NCBI GenBank assembly: GCA_903901425.1
Contig: CAIURC010000214.1
Location: 62,001-126,000 of the forward strand
Direction of reading: 5' to 3'
Source of the DNA: an uncultured Spartobacteria bacterium
GTDB taxonomy: Bacteria; Verrucomicrobiota; Verrucomicrobiia; Chthoniobacterales; Chthoniobacteraceae
DNA: 64,000 nucleotides
Numbering within the stretch: the first letter of the stretch is position 1; each line of letters starts with the position of its first letter. Under the pieces are notes generated by a model, which searched no databases, was not told the origin of the DNA, and saw only the letters and a list, made by a program, of their open reading frames with translations. Below are positions 44,959 through 54,677 of the stretch, one piece after another. A program made the translations under genes and the position numbers.

Positions 44959-45950
44959 AATCGGCACTGCGTCTCCTGCTTGTTCTCGGCCTCGGCTTCC
45001 TACTCGCGGCCTGTTCCCGGTCCAGTTCAAATCCAGACCAGAAAAAGATCACCGTGGCCCTGATGCCAAAGAGCAAAGGGAATGCCTACTTTATCTCCTG
45101 CAAAAAGGGCGCCGAAGATGCCGCTCAAGAAACTGGGGTTGAACTCCTTTTTGACGGCCCCACCGATCCTGATCCAGCGAGACAGAACGAGATCATCGAG
45201 AACTGGACCACCGTGGGCGTGGACGTGATTGCTGTCGCATGCGAGAACCGGGAGGGCATCGCCACCGCCCTCCGGAAAGCCCGCCAGAAAGGGATCAAAG
45301 TGCTGACATACGATTCCGACACCACCGCCGAGGCCCGCGATTTCTTCGTCAACCAAGCGACCCCCGAAGGGATCGGCCACGCGCTCATGGACGAAGCCGC
45401 CCGTCTGACTGGCGAGGAAGGTGAATTCGCCATCATCACCGCCTCCCTCACCGCGGCCAACATGAACGCCTGGCGCAAACACATCGAACAGCGTCTGGCC
45501 GAGAAATATCCGCGCATGAAACTTGTCGCGACCAAACCCTGCGACGATCTCAAGGACAAGGCCCAGACCGAATCCACGGCCCTCCTCAGCGCACACCCCA
45601 ATCTCAAACTTCTCATGTCCATCTGTTCCCCGGGCGTGCCGGGCGCCGCCGAGGCCGTCAAACAGGCCGGAAAAGGCGGCCAGATCAAGGTCATGGGACT
45701 GGGGCTCCCCAACGAAAACCGCGCCTACATCAAACAGGGCGTCACCCAGAGCATCATCCTCTGGAAAACACTGGACCTCGGCTATCTGACCCTGCACGCC
45801 GCCGCCGCCCTCGGACGGGGTTCCCTCCAACCGAACGCCAAGTCTTATTCCGCAGGGCGCCTCGGCGAAATCACGATCGAAGGCGACAACCTGCTCCTCG
45901 GCAAACCGTTTGTTTTCAACAGCGAAAACATCGACTTGTTCGATTTCTAG
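44955..45950 (+). CDS. Lipoprotein sugar-binding protein (rhamnose/AI-2-type)
   Basis: 331 residues with a lipobox (LLAAC) and a periplasmic-binding-protein type 1 fold. The segments VALMPKSKGNAYFISCKKGAEDAA, LLFDGPTDPDPARQ, VLTYDSDTTAEARDFFVNQATP and PGAAEAVKQAG are close in style to RhaS and LsrB. L-rhamnose is the more likely ligand by overall resemblance, but this is a judgement, not proof. No rhamnose or AI-2 catabolic genes lie beside it. Confidence 0.88.
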   Translation: MKSALRLLLVLGLGFLLAACSRSSSNPDQKKITVALMPKSKGNAYFISCKKGAEDAAQETGVELLFDGPTDPDPARQNEIIENWTTVGVDVIAVACENREGIATALRKARQKGIKVLTYDSDTTAEARDFFVNQATPEGIGHALMDEAARLTGEEGEFAIITASLTAANMNAWRKHIEQRLAEKYPRMKLVATKPCDDLKDKAQTESTALLSAHPNLKLLMSICSPGVPGAAEAVKQAGKGGQIKVMGLGLPNENRAYIKQGVTQSIILWKTLDLGYLTLHAAAALGRGSLQPNAKSYSAGRLGEITIEGDNLLLGKPFVFNSENIDLFDF

Positions 45951-45980
45951 GACGCCCAAAAAAACCCGCACCGGATCGCC

Positions 45981-46838
45981 ATGCCTTCCGAACGCAGATC
46001 CGGCGTCCTCCTGCTCCTCCTCGCCGCCACGCTCTGGAGCTCGGGCGGGCTCCTCATCAAGCTCGTTGACTGGAATCCGGTGGCCATCGCCGGAACCCGG
46101 AGCGCCTTCGCACTGCCCGTCATCCTTCTTTTCCTGGGCCGACCACCCCGGTCCTTTTCCAAACTCCAGATCGGCGCCGCGTTCGCTTATGTCGGCACCG
46201 TCCTCCTCTTTGTGTGCGCCACCCGCCTCACCACGGCGGCCAATGCGATTGTCCTCCAATACACCGCCCCCATCTACGTCGCACTGCTCGCCCCGCGTTT
46301 TTTAAAGGAACCCGCCCACCGGGCCGACTGGTTCCTGCTGGCGGCAGCGTTTGCAGGGGTCAGCCTGTTTTTCGTGGAGAAAATCTCGCTCCAGGGGGCA
46401 ACCGGCATCGCATTCGCCCTCGTCTCGGGAGTCACCTATGCCGCCACCGCGATCCTCCTCAGACGCGACCGATCCGGATCGCCCCTCTCCGCGATTTTTC
46501 TCGGCAATATCCTGACCGCACTGACTGCCGTCCCGTTCCTCACCCCACCGTGGCCGACAGCCCAGGGCTGGATGATCCTGACTGCGCTCGGCGTGCTCCA
46601 GTTGGGGCTCGGCTACGTGGCCTACGCAAAAGGCCTCCAACGCATCCCCGCACTCGAAGCCTCTCTCATCGCCCTGCTTGAACCCATTCTCAACCCCGTC
46701 TGGGTGCTCCTTGCACTCGGCGAAAAACCCGGGTTCTGGCCCTGCATCGGAGGTGGACTGGTTCTCGCTGCCGTTTTGTTCCGGCTCCTGATGCCCCCCC
46801 CACAGCCGGCGCAAGAACCGTCGGATCCGCCCTGTTAA
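45981..46838 (+). CDS. EamA-family transporter
   Basis: A ten-segment DMT permease of 285 residues with two EamA repeats (LLLLAATLWSSGGLLIKL and VSGVTYAATAILLRR). The second ends with LGYVAYAKGLQRIPALEASLIALLEPILNPVWVLLALGE, a typical EamA sequence. It starts 30 bases after the ABC operon and may be transcribed with it. The substrate is unknown. Confidence 0.88.
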   Translation: MPSERRSGVLLLLLAATLWSSGGLLIKLVDWNPVAIAGTRSAFALPVILLFLGRPPRSFSKLQIGAAFAYVGTVLLFVCATRLTTAANAIVLQYTAPIYVALLAPRFLKEPAHRADWFLLAAAFAGVSLFFVEKISLQGATGIAFALVSGVTYAATAILLRRDRSGSPLSAIFLGNILTALTAVPFLTPPWPTAQGWMILTALGVLQLGLGYVAYAKGLQRIPALEASLIALLEPILNPVWVLLALGEKPGFWPCIGGGLVLAAVLFRLLMPPPQPAQEPSDPPC

Positions 46839-46886
46839 GGCTCGCGTTCGACAATTCCGCCTGTCACTTTCGGAGGCAGACGCTCT

Positions 46887-49800
46887 ATGCGCCGCCCCCC
46901 ACATTCCGCGCCCACTCCGGCCCGCGTTCCACGCGCTCCACGGCCTGCGAAAAACGCGTCAGCCGAAAACGCGCGTCCCCGCCTCAAACCAGCGCCCGGA
47001 ATTGGAGCAACCTCCAGGAATCGAGGGCTGCTACTCCATGCATTCGGGTTTTCCGCATTCTGGCTCGCGGCAGCCACGGAACTGCCGGCCCAAACCCCAG
47101 CACCGCCCGTACACGAGTCGCTCTCCGAGTTCGTCGCCCAGTTCAAGGGCCGCGGTGCCATTACAGACGACTCCAAGCCGCTCTCACCCAAGGAAGCTGT
47201 GGACGCGTTCCAAGTCGCACCCGGCTTTGAAATGGAATTGGTGGCTTCGGAACCGCTCGTCCGGCAACCACTCAATCTCCACTTCGATGCGCGTGGCCGA
47301 CTCTGGGTGGTCCAATTCCTCCAGTACCCGTTCCCCGCCGGACTCCAGATCGTTCAGTACGACGAGTACCTCCGCGCCGTGTATGACAAAACGCCTGAAC
47401 CCCCGCCCAAGGGCGTTCCGGGCAGGGACAGGATCACTATTCTCGAAGACCGCGACCACGACGGCACATTCGAGTCGGCAAAAGACTTCGTCACCGGACT
47501 CAACATCGCCACCAGCATCCTCACGGGAGGAGGCGGCGTGTGGGTATTGAATCCCCCGTACCTTCTCTTTTACCCGGACCGGGATCAGGATGACCGGCCG
47601 GATTCCGACCCGGAAGTCCGGCTGAGCGGGTTCGGTTTGGAGGACACGCATGCCACGGCCAACAGCCTCCACTGGGGACCCGACGGCTGGATCTATGGGG
47701 CACAGGGCAGCACCTGCACCTCCACGGTTGCCGGGATCCATTTCAAGGGCCAGGCCATCTGGCGTTACCATCCCCACTCGCGGGCCTTCGAAATTTTTGC
47801 TGAGGGTGGCGGCAACACGTACAGCCTCGAGTTCGACCGCTGGGGACGCTGTTTTTCCGGCACCAACGGCGGCGGCACCCGCGGCCTTCACCATGTCCAA
47901 GGGGGTGCCTCGGTCAAAAGCTGGGCGAAACACGGTCCGCTCCTCAACCCGCACGCGTTTGGCTTCTTTGAACACATGGCCCACAAAGGGTTCCAGCCCC
48001 GGTTTTCCCAGAGCCTCCTCATCTACGAGGGGGGCGCACTGCCCGGACTGGAGGGGCACATGATTGCCAGCCTCGCCCTGGTCAACCGGGTTCAAGACAC
48101 ACGACTCATCCCAGACACTTCCTCATTCCGCACCGAGGATTTAGACCCGCAGGCGCTCACCTCTGACCGTTGGTTCCGCCCCGTCGACACCAAGGCGGGT
48201 CCAGACGGAGCCGTCTATTTCGCCGACTGGTACGATTCGCGACTCACCCACGTCGATCCCCGCGACACCTGGGACCATGACCGGGGCCGGATCTATCGGC
48301 TCAAGGCCAAGGCCATCCCGCGTCCTGCCCCCGTCGACCTTCAGTCTGCAACAAGCGTTGAACTGATTCATGCCCTCCGCCATCCCAACAAATGGCACCG
48401 CCAGACCGCTGTCCGCCTGCTGGGCGAACGCAAGGACCCGGCTTCGGAGGCTCCGCTCCGGACGCTCCTGCATCACGAAACCAACCCCGTGGCCTTGGAA
48501 GCGCTCTGGGCGCTGAACGCTTGCGGTTTCCTCCAAACCGGCGATTTTCAGCGGGGCCTTGCCCATCCGATCCCGGCAGTCCGTGCATGGTCCGTGAGAC
48601 TTCTTGGAGACCAGAGATCCCTCGAGGCGGGCCTTTTGGATCCGCTGCTCCAACTTGCGCGCACGGAATTCTCCGCAGAAGTGCGCAGCCAGCTCGCCAG
48701 TTCCGCGCGACGGTTCCCGGCCGCAACCGGCCTGGCCCTGCTCACTCCGCTGCTTCACCATCCGGAGGACAACGCAGACGTCCACATTCCGCTCCTGCTC
48801 TGGTGGACGCTCGAATCCGCGTTCACCGCGGATTTCAAGACCACCACCAGCTGGCTCCAGAACGAGGACCTTTGGAAACAACCGCTCTTTCTCAAGCACC
48901 TCGCCCCGCGCGTCTTCCGCCGGTGTGCCGCAGACCCCACCGATTCCCACCTCAACCTCTCAGCGGTTCTTCTGGAAAAATTCGCCCCGAAAGACCTGCA
49001 CGACGCGATGCTTCTCAGCCTCGAACTTGGTCTCCGGGGCCACGGCGCCCTGACCGTCCCTGATCGCTTTCGCACGACTATTTCCAAGCTCTGGCCACAG
49101 AACAATCCCCCGCACGCCCTGATCCAGATCGGGTTCCGGATGGGGCTGCTGGAGGCCCGAAGCGCCGCACTCCACAACCTGTCCAAAACATCTGTTCCGA
49201 CCTCTGACCGGCTCGAACTCATCGAACTCCTCGGGGAACATCAGGCGCCCGAGGCCCTCGAACCCCTGCTCCAGCTCATCTCCAAAAATCAGGACTCTAA
49301 GATTGCCCGGGCCGCCCTGCGCGCCCTGCAACGCTTCGAGGATCCGCGGATCCCGGCCGCCTTGCTGGCCGCCGAACCCCCGTTCAAACAAGAACTCCTC
49401 CCGGATGTTGTCGCCGTCCTCAGTTCCCGCGCCCCCTGGGCCCGCCAACTTCTCCTCGCTACGGAACGCCAGCAGATCCACCGCGAAAACATCCCCACGG
49501 CCTCCCTGCTCGGCATCCAAGGCCTTCATGACCCCGAATGCGATGCGCTCATCCGAAGACTCTGGAGCCAGCTCCGGCCCTCCTCCCAAGCCAAAGAACA
49601 ACGGATCCGCCAAGTGCGCGCCCTTCTGAAAAATCCCGGCGGCGATCAGGATTCGGGCCGGACGCTCTTTGGCTCGCTCTGCGCCACCTGCCACACACTC
49701 AAGGGTCCGGGCGGCCGGATCGGACCCGACCTTACCGGATACGAACGCACCAACCTCGACTTTCTCCTGCCGGCCATCGTGGATCCCAGCCTCGCCATCC

Positions 49801-50042
49801 GCGAGGAATACACGGCGTTTGAAGTCACCACCACAGACCGCCAAGTCCTCGTCGGATTCATCACTGAAGAAACCCCACAGACCATCACACTCACGGATCT
49901 TTCGCAGCAGACCACGCGCCTCCCGAGATCCCAGATCCAATCCTCCAAAGCCCTTGCCTCCTCCCTCATGCCCGAGGGGCTCCTGGACTCGCTCTCCGAC
50001 GCCCAGGTGCGCGACCTGTTTGCTTTCCTCTCCTCTCCTTGA
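46887..50042 (+). CDS. PVC-type heme-binding CxxCH protein (dehydrogenase propeller, HEAT repeats, cytochrome c)
   Basis: This 1051-residue exported protein has a long N-terminus with a hydrophobic segment (LLLHAFGFSAFWLAAATELPAQ). A membrane-bound-dehydrogenase beta-propeller follows (about 100-485; GFEMELVASEPLV, FDARGRLWVVQ, GPDGAVYFADWYDSRL). HEAT-like repeats span about 490-880, and a C-terminal cytochrome c with CATCH is near residue 932 (GGRIGPDLTGYERT). This architecture is a hallmark of Planctomycetes and Verrucomicrobia. Physiological substrates are largely unknown; roles in polysaccharide or sugar oxidation have been proposed. GGAGG ten bases before the ATG supports the start. Confidence 0.92.
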   Translation: MRRPPHSAPTPARVPRAPRPAKNASAENARPRLKPAPGIGATSRNRGLLLHAFGFSAFWLAAATELPAQTPAPPVHESLSEFVAQFKGRGAITDDSKPLSPKEAVDAFQVAPGFEMELVASEPLVRQPLNLHFDARGRLWVVQFLQYPFPAGLQIVQYDEYLRAVYDKTPEPPPKGVPGRDRITILEDRDHDGTFESAKDFVTGLNIATSILTGGGGVWVLNPPYLLFYPDRDQDDRPDSDPEVRLSGFGLEDTHATANSLHWGPDGWIYGAQGSTCTSTVAGIHFKGQAIWRYHPHSRAFEIFAEGGGNTYSLEFDRWGRCFSGTNGGGTRGLHHVQGGASVKSWAKHGPLLNPHAFGFFEHMAHKGFQPRFSQSLLIYEGGALPGLEGHMIASLALVNRVQDTRLIPDTSSFRTEDLDPQALTSDRWFRPVDTKAGPDGAVYFADWYDSRLTHVDPRDTWDHDRGRIYRLKAKAIPRPAPVDLQSATSVELIHALRHPNKWHRQTAVRLLGERKDPASEAPLRTLLHHETNPVALEALWALNACGFLQTGDFQRGLAHPIPAVRAWSVRLLGDQRSLEAGLLDPLLQLARTEFSAEVRSQLASSARRFPAATGLALLTPLLHHPEDNADVHIPLLLWWTLESAFTADFKTTTSWLQNEDLWKQPLFLKHLAPRVFRRCAADPTDSHLNLSAVLLEKFAPKDLHDAMLLSLELGLRGHGALTVPDRFRTTISKLWPQNNPPHALIQIGFRMGLLEARSAALHNLSKTSVPTSDRLELIELLGEHQAPEALEPLLQLISKNQDSKIARAALRALQRFEDPRIPAALLAAEPPFKQELLPDVVAVLSSRAPWARQLLLATERQQIHRENIPTASLLGIQGLHDPECDALIRRLWSQLRPSSQAKEQRIRQVRALLKNPGGDQDSGRTLFGSLCATCHTLKGPGGRIGPDLTGYERTNLDFLLPAIVDPSLAIREEYTAFEVTTTDRQVLVGFITEETPQTITLTDLSQQTTRLPRSQIQSSKALASSLMPEGLLDSLSDAQVRDLFAFLSSP

Positions 50043-50063
50043 ACTCTCACTGACATCACACCC

Positions 50064-50846
50064 ATGCCCACAGTCCTCGCCCTCTTTGCCCATCCCGACG
50101 ACATTGAATTCCATGCCTCTGGCACCCTGCTCCAACTCGGACGCCGAGGCTGGGACCTGCACTACTGCAACATCTCCTCCGGGAACCTCGGGAGCACCAC
50201 AACGCCTCCCGCAAAAACCGCCACGCTCCGCAAAGCGGAAGCGCGTGCATCGGCCAAGATCTTGGGTGCCACATGGCATCCGCCTTTCTGCCATGATCTT
50301 CAGGTCTTTTATACCGACGAAAACATTCGCCGCGTCTGCGCCCTGATCCGTTCGGTGCAACCCACCATTCTCCTTACGCACCCCGCCCAGGATTACATGG
50401 AAGACCACATGGCCACCTGCAGACTGGCGGTCTCAGGCGCTTTTGCCCGCGGCGTGCCGTTCTACAAAAGCAAACCGCCCAAACCCTCCACGCTCACCCC
50501 CGTAACCCTCTACCACAGCATGCCGCGCGGCCACCAGACCCCGGACCGGCAGCCTGTCCATCCCGATGCCTATGTCAATGTGGCTCCGGTCCACGCACAA
50601 CGGCAGGCCGCTCTTTCGGCGCACCGGAGCCAGAAGGAATGGCTCGATCTCACGCAAGGCCCCGGAAGCTTTCTGGAACTGCTTGAACACGATTCCGCCG
50701 AACTGGGACGGCGCTCCCGGAAGTTTACCCTCGCCGAATCCTGGCACCGGCACTCCCACATCGGCTACTGCGAGGCCGGTGATGACCCGCTCAAATCAGC
50801 CCTCGGGAAGGACTGGTGCGCTGCCCCGCGGCGGACTGCGCATTGA
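50064..50846 (+). CDS. PIG-L family deacetylase
   Basis: 260 residues. The zinc motif AHPDDIEFH is near the N-terminus and the later zinc/catalytic segment HPAQDYMEDHMAT is intact. The family removes N-acetyl groups from GlcNAc-containing small molecules or glycans. No signal is seen, so it should be cytoplasmic. It starts 21 bases after the PVC heme protein and 115 bases before a DUF1080 protein; such combinations are common in PVC bacteria. The substrate is unknown. Confidence 0.88.
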   Translation: MPTVLALFAHPDDIEFHASGTLLQLGRRGWDLHYCNISSGNLGSTTTPPAKTATLRKAEARASAKILGATWHPPFCHDLQVFYTDENIRRVCALIRSVQPTILLTHPAQDYMEDHMATCRLAVSGAFARGVPFYKSKPPKPSTLTPVTLYHSMPRGHQTPDRQPVHPDAYVNVAPVHAQRQAALSAHRSQKEWLDLTQGPGSFLELLEHDSAELGRRSRKFTLAESWHRHSHIGYCEAGDDPLKSALGKDWCAAPRRTAH

Positions 50847-50961
50847 ACACACCCGCCAGGCATCCCAGAAGCCTGGGGCTTTCCCGCGTTTGGCCCCGCC
50901 TGACGCAAGGTTGGAAACTCACCTCAAACATCCCCCCGGACCCGTGGTTATTCTCACATCT

Positions 50962-51621
50962 ATGAAATTCCGTTCCTCCCTGTGTTCCGTGATGATCGCC
51001 GCTGCCGCAGTTTCCCAAACATTCGCGGCCGAAATGCAGTCCCTGTTTGACGGCAAATCGCTTTCCGGCTGGACCACGTTTGAAAAACCCGCCGCACCTT
51101 TCTGGCAGGTCAAGGATGGCGTTCTAGTGGCCGAGAATGATCCGGCAAAAACCGGGAGCACCCTTTTCACCGAGAAAGAATACCATGACGTGGTGTTCGA
51201 AGCCGATGTCCGCTGGAGCGAAGGCGCCGACACCGGTGTGTTCTTCCGCCTACGAAACCCGCTGGCCAAAGAGCTTTCCAAGGACGCAGGCAAAGCCGCC
51301 TTTTACGGACCGAATCAGGCCCAGGTGCAGATCGGGATCTCGGGCAGCCTCAAACGCGACATGACCGGTTCCATCTACGTCGGCAACTATCCTGAAGAAG
51401 GCCGGGGAAAAGGTGTGGATGCGCTGCTCAAGGCGGGCAACTGGAACACGATCAAGTTCGAGGTCCGGGGCGACACCATCACCGTCTGGCTCAACGGCAC
51501 CGAAATCACCCGCTACTCCGACCCCCGTTTTTCTGCTCCCGCCCCGCTCGGGCTCCAGATCCATCCTGGAAAACCCATGAAAATCGAGTTCCGCAACCTG
51601 CGGGCTCAGGCTCTGGATTGA
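50962..51621 (+). CDS. Secreted DUF1080 protein (3-keto-disaccharide hydrolase family)
   Basis: 219 residues with a signal peptide (SLCSVMIAAAAVSQTFAA). A single jelly-roll DUF1080 domain follows: MQSLFDGKSLSGWT, FEADVRWSEGADTGVFFRL, WNTIKFEVRGDTITVWLNGTEI and GLQIHPG. Some family members hydrolyse 3-keto-glycosides, and many are only predicted to bind carbohydrate. I chose the ATG at 50962 for its signal peptide; the frame is open well upstream into the deacetylase gene. Confidence 0.88.
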   Translation: MKFRSSLCSVMIAAAAVSQTFAAEMQSLFDGKSLSGWTTFEKPAAPFWQVKDGVLVAENDPAKTGSTLFTEKEYHDVVFEADVRWSEGADTGVFFRLRNPLAKELSKDAGKAAFYGPNQAQVQIGISGSLKRDMTGSIYVGNYPEEGRGKGVDALLKAGNWNTIKFEVRGDTITVWLNGTEITRYSDPRFSAPAPLGLQIHPGKPMKIEFRNLRAQALD

Positions 51622-51630
51622 ACGGGTTTT

Positions 51631-51660
51631 CCGGGTTTTTTCCTTCGAGAAAAAATTCGG
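51631..51660. terminator. Hairpin between convergent genes, probable terminator
   Basis: CCGGGTTTTTTC (51631-51642) pairs with GAAAAAATTCGG (51649-51660), with two G-U pairs and a 6-base loop. It lies 10 bases after the DUF1080 stop. A second small hairpin, CGGTTTT-GAG-AAAACCG, is at 51679-51695. No T-run follows either one, so strength is uncertain. Confidence 0.45.
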
Positions 51661-51783
51661 GCTGATTGTTCCGGAGGACGGTTTTGAGAAAACCGGCCTG
51701 TGGTGCGAGCGGTTTCCTGATTGCAGAGGGTGCCAGAGGCGGAAGTTGCCGGCCTCGTGGGGAACCTGGAACTTTGTTGAGGC

Positions 51784-52467
51784 TCAGTGGGTGAGTGCGT
51801 AGACGGCGATGTTCACGGCAATTTTCTTCGCTTCGTCCGGAGGCACCCCCTTGCCTTTGTTGCAGGAAGCGTCCATGGCGAAGGAACAGCAAAGACCGTC
51901 CTGGCACATGACGGCCACGAGTTGTTTTTTATAAAACACGCCTTCGAGATGGATGTCGCCCGACTTGTCCATGGAATGGAGCGCGGGCATTTTGTAGAAC
52001 GAACGGTAGATCAGGTGGTCGTAGCCGATGGGTTGAACCGCGCTCCCGGGAAACAACCGGCTGAACTCCCGGCGCCATGCGGCCGGGAATGCCGGGTTGG
52101 TGCAGCATCCCGATCCCAGAATGAACCCGCCATGCGCAAGATACCGGCGCAAGTTTTCCAGTTCCTGTTCCGAGAACACAAAGTCGTTGTGTCCGTTCAT
52201 GAAGAGAAATGGCGTGTCGAAAAGCGAATCTTCGAGCGTGCGCACCTTGCGCTCCACATGCACCTCGATCGTCGAGACCTTGGAGACGAGTTTGGCCAGT
52301 TGTTCCGCGGTCTCCGCACAGTCGTTCCCGTCGTTGTTCGCGTACTTGAGACGGCCCACAAAAAATGTGGCAGCCCGTTCCGTAGCGCCCGCCGTTCCCG
52401 CTGAACTCAGCAGCCCGGCCAGAAGAACCATCGCGATTCGGTGAAGCCATCCGGTACGGTTTTTCAT
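51784..52467 (-). CDS. Secreted DUF4159 protein
   Basis: 227 residues with an export signal (IAMVLLAGLLSSAGTAGA). The DUF4159 body has FFVGRLKYANNDGNDC, FDTPFLFMNGHNDFVFSEQELENL and GGFILGSGCC. DUF4159 has a class I glutamine-amidotransferase-like fold and often sits with MoxR/VWA genes in PVC bacteria; its function is unknown. The ATG at 52467 overlaps the stop of the upstream VWA gene by ATGA, so it ends the MoxR operon. Confidence 0.8.
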   Translation of the reverse strand: MKNRTGWLHRIAMVLLAGLLSSAGTAGATERAATFFVGRLKYANNDGNDCAETAEQLAKLVSKVSTIEVHVERKVRTLEDSLFDTPFLFMNGHNDFVFSEQELENLRRYLAHGGFILGSGCCTNPAFPAAWRREFSRLFPGSAVQPIGYDHLIYRSFYKMPALHSMDKSGDIHLEGVFYKKQLVAVMCQDGLCCSFAMDASCNKGKGVPPDEAKKIAVNIAVYALTH

Positions 52468-54668
52468 AAGAGGTTCCAGCGTCTGCGGAGTGCCCATTCG
52501 CCCAGCAACAGGAGCAGCACCCCACAAAAGACCCAGGCGTTCAGCCCCACCGAACGCCGCTCCCGGCGCGACTCCCGGTACTGCGCCACTTTTCCGAGTC
52601 CGCCCGTGATATCCCCCGGGTTCTTCAGATCCTCTGCGCGGTAAGCCTCGCCTTTACCCAGCGCGGCCCACTGCCTCAACGTTTCCATGTCCCGGGCCGT
52701 TTTCTGCAGTTCCTCAACCACTTCCACCGCCTCCACACTGCGCTCCGCCATTTTTCTTCCCGTCTCCACTTCCACCACCTGGATTCGGTAGTCGCCCGGC
52801 TTTTCTGACGGGAACCGGATCTCGCGCAAACCGCCTGCGGGATCCAGTTCCTGAGACAGGACTTCGTCTCCAGCAGGATCTTGAACCTGTACGCGTACCT
52901 GGCGTGAGCCCTCGCCCATTTCACCCGCATACTCGATCTGGGCACGGATCTCGCCTCCAGCACGCAAATTCTGGGCCGGGAAGGACACCCGCCACTCCAC
53001 TGCGGCCCCTTCACCAATCCAGCGCAACAACTGCCTCCAGAACCGGTCGAATTGTTCAGGCACAGCGTCCTTGGCAAGACGCCACCGCCAGAAATTCTGG
53101 ACACAAAGCACCACAGAACGCCCGGCTCCAAACCGCTGTGCGGCCATGAGAATCCGTTTGCCTTCGGGACCGATATCCTGCTCGTGTTCGGCGAGCACAA
53201 GCGCCCCGGGTTTTGCACCTGCAACGCTCCCGTACTGGTCAAATGCGGGCACCCTGGCCCAGGCTTCCGCGTTTCCTCCAGAAGACACAATCTGAAACGG
53301 TTCCATGCGCAGCGCTTCCGGGGTGAGCATCAGATGAAACGGCTGGTCCATACCGCGCACCCCGGGGTTCGGGTCAAACCGGACCGGGAGCAACTTCTCC
53401 AGAATGCTGCCCTGCCACTCGCCCCCAAACGTGCCAGCCCCTCCCACCAGCAAAACGCCGCCGCCCAGTTCCCTGCAAAACCGGGACAATGCCTCCTGCT
53501 GGGCAGGCAGAAAGTCCGAGGGCCGCATCCCCGACAACACCACCACGCGGAACTTGGAAAGATCCTCTATCCGGTCCGGGAACCCGTTTTCCAACTCGCC
53601 TTCCTCCGCGACATTCTGCCTGAAAACCGACTTCTCCGAGGTCCGGCTCAACCCGGTCATTTTCACCACGGGATCGTCCGCAAGTGCGCGGCTCAGAAAC
53701 TTGAAATCCCAAGTCAAGGCCCCCTGAACAAACAAAACGCGGAACTCTTTTTCCGCCGCAATCCGGACCTCGCCCCCCATCTGGTTTCGCCCGAGCAAAA
53801 CTCCCTTTTTCTCCGGCACCTGCAACTCAACACGGTACCGCCGCAGACCCTCCTCTTCCTCACGGACCGCAAACGACTCCAGCCAGGAACGCGCCCCGGC
53901 CCCGCCCGGAATCTTCTTCGAGTCGGTGAGAAGACCGTCCCGGTACAGCAACAGTTCGCCCCCGGGAAACTCTCCGTCCCCGGAGGTTTCAAGCTGTACC
54001 TGGACTTGGAAACCCTGCTTGGGTGCAGCATCTGCGGGCAACTCAACCTTCCGGATCCCGATCATGCGCTCTCCCGTGTCGCTGCCGACTCCCACCGCAA
54101 CGAGAGGGATTCCGGACTCCATGAGGGCCATTGCGGCTCGGGTGTTCGATTCAGTCCGGGTGGCGGCTCCGTCACTCAGCAGAATGACGCCATCCACATC
54201 GGCGGGAATCAGCGCCTGCTCCACAGCCAGCCCAATGTCGCTCTGAACCCCTTCCGGATGCCTTCCACGCCATTCGGTTCCTCCGGCCCACTCCGCCCCC
54301 TGATCAAACAGGAGGAGTTCAGGAACCAACCCGGCCTTTCGGACGGCGGGCACCACCACCTCGTCTATCACCCGGAGCCCCTGCTCCCAGCGCGTGGCAC
54401 CAACGTCCTTGAAGCCCATGCTCCGGCTCCGATCCAGCACCACCGCCACCTTGCGCTGCCGCCCTTCCTCCCACTCCAGAACCCGCACCGGACGCGCCAG
54501 AAGCGCAGCAACGGCAAGCACCGCGCCCGCCCGCAGCGACGCCAGAAAAGCCCTTCGCACCCCAGACTCGAGCGGCAGCGCGCGCCAGTAAGCGCCCCAC
54601 ACGGCTGCCGCCAGCGCCAGGCCAACCCAAATGACCCATCCCAGTTCCCATGTGAGTCGCTCCGTCAT
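52464..54668 (-). CDS. VWA/GATase-like membrane protein
   Basis: 734 residues. Two N-terminal helices (WVIWVGLALAAAVWGAYW and ASLRAGAVLAVAALLA) precede a VWA domain with a metal-site DRSRS and VILLSDGAATRTES. A middle region resembles a glutamine-amidotransferase fold (VVVLSGMRPSDFLPAQQEAL, GGGVLLVGGAGTFGG). A C-terminal helix (GLNAWVFCGVLLLLLGEWAL) closes the chain. The bulk is expected to be outside the membrane, possibly assembling an envelope complex with the BatA-like partner. It lies nine bases after the coiled-coil gene and overlaps DUF4159. Confidence 0.8.
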   Translation of the reverse strand: MTERLTWELGWVIWVGLALAAAVWGAYWRALPLESGVRRAFLASLRAGAVLAVAALLARPVRVLEWEEGRQRKVAVVLDRSRSMGFKDVGATRWEQGLRVIDEVVVPAVRKAGLVPELLLFDQGAEWAGGTEWRGRHPEGVQSDIGLAVEQALIPADVDGVILLSDGAATRTESNTRAAMALMESGIPLVAVGVGSDTGERMIGIRKVELPADAAPKQGFQVQVQLETSGDGEFPGGELLLYRDGLLTDSKKIPGGAGARSWLESFAVREEEEGLRRYRVELQVPEKKGVLLGRNQMGGEVRIAAEKEFRVLFVQGALTWDFKFLSRALADDPVVKMTGLSRTSEKSVFRQNVAEEGELENGFPDRIEDLSKFRVVVLSGMRPSDFLPAQQEALSRFCRELGGGVLLVGGAGTFGGEWQGSILEKLLPVRFDPNPGVRGMDQPFHLMLTPEALRMEPFQIVSSGGNAEAWARVPAFDQYGSVAGAKPGALVLAEHEQDIGPEGKRILMAAQRFGAGRSVVLCVQNFWRWRLAKDAVPEQFDRFWRQLLRWIGEGAAVEWRVSFPAQNLRAGGEIRAQIEYAGEMGEGSRQVRVQVQDPAGDEVLSQELDPAGGLREIRFPSEKPGDYRIQVVEVETGRKMAERSVEAVEVVEELQKTARDMETLRQWAALGKGEAYRAEDLKNPGDITGGLGKVAQYRESRRERRSVGLNAWVFCGVLLLLLGEWALRRRWNLL

Positions 54669-54677
54669 TTTAAAAAA

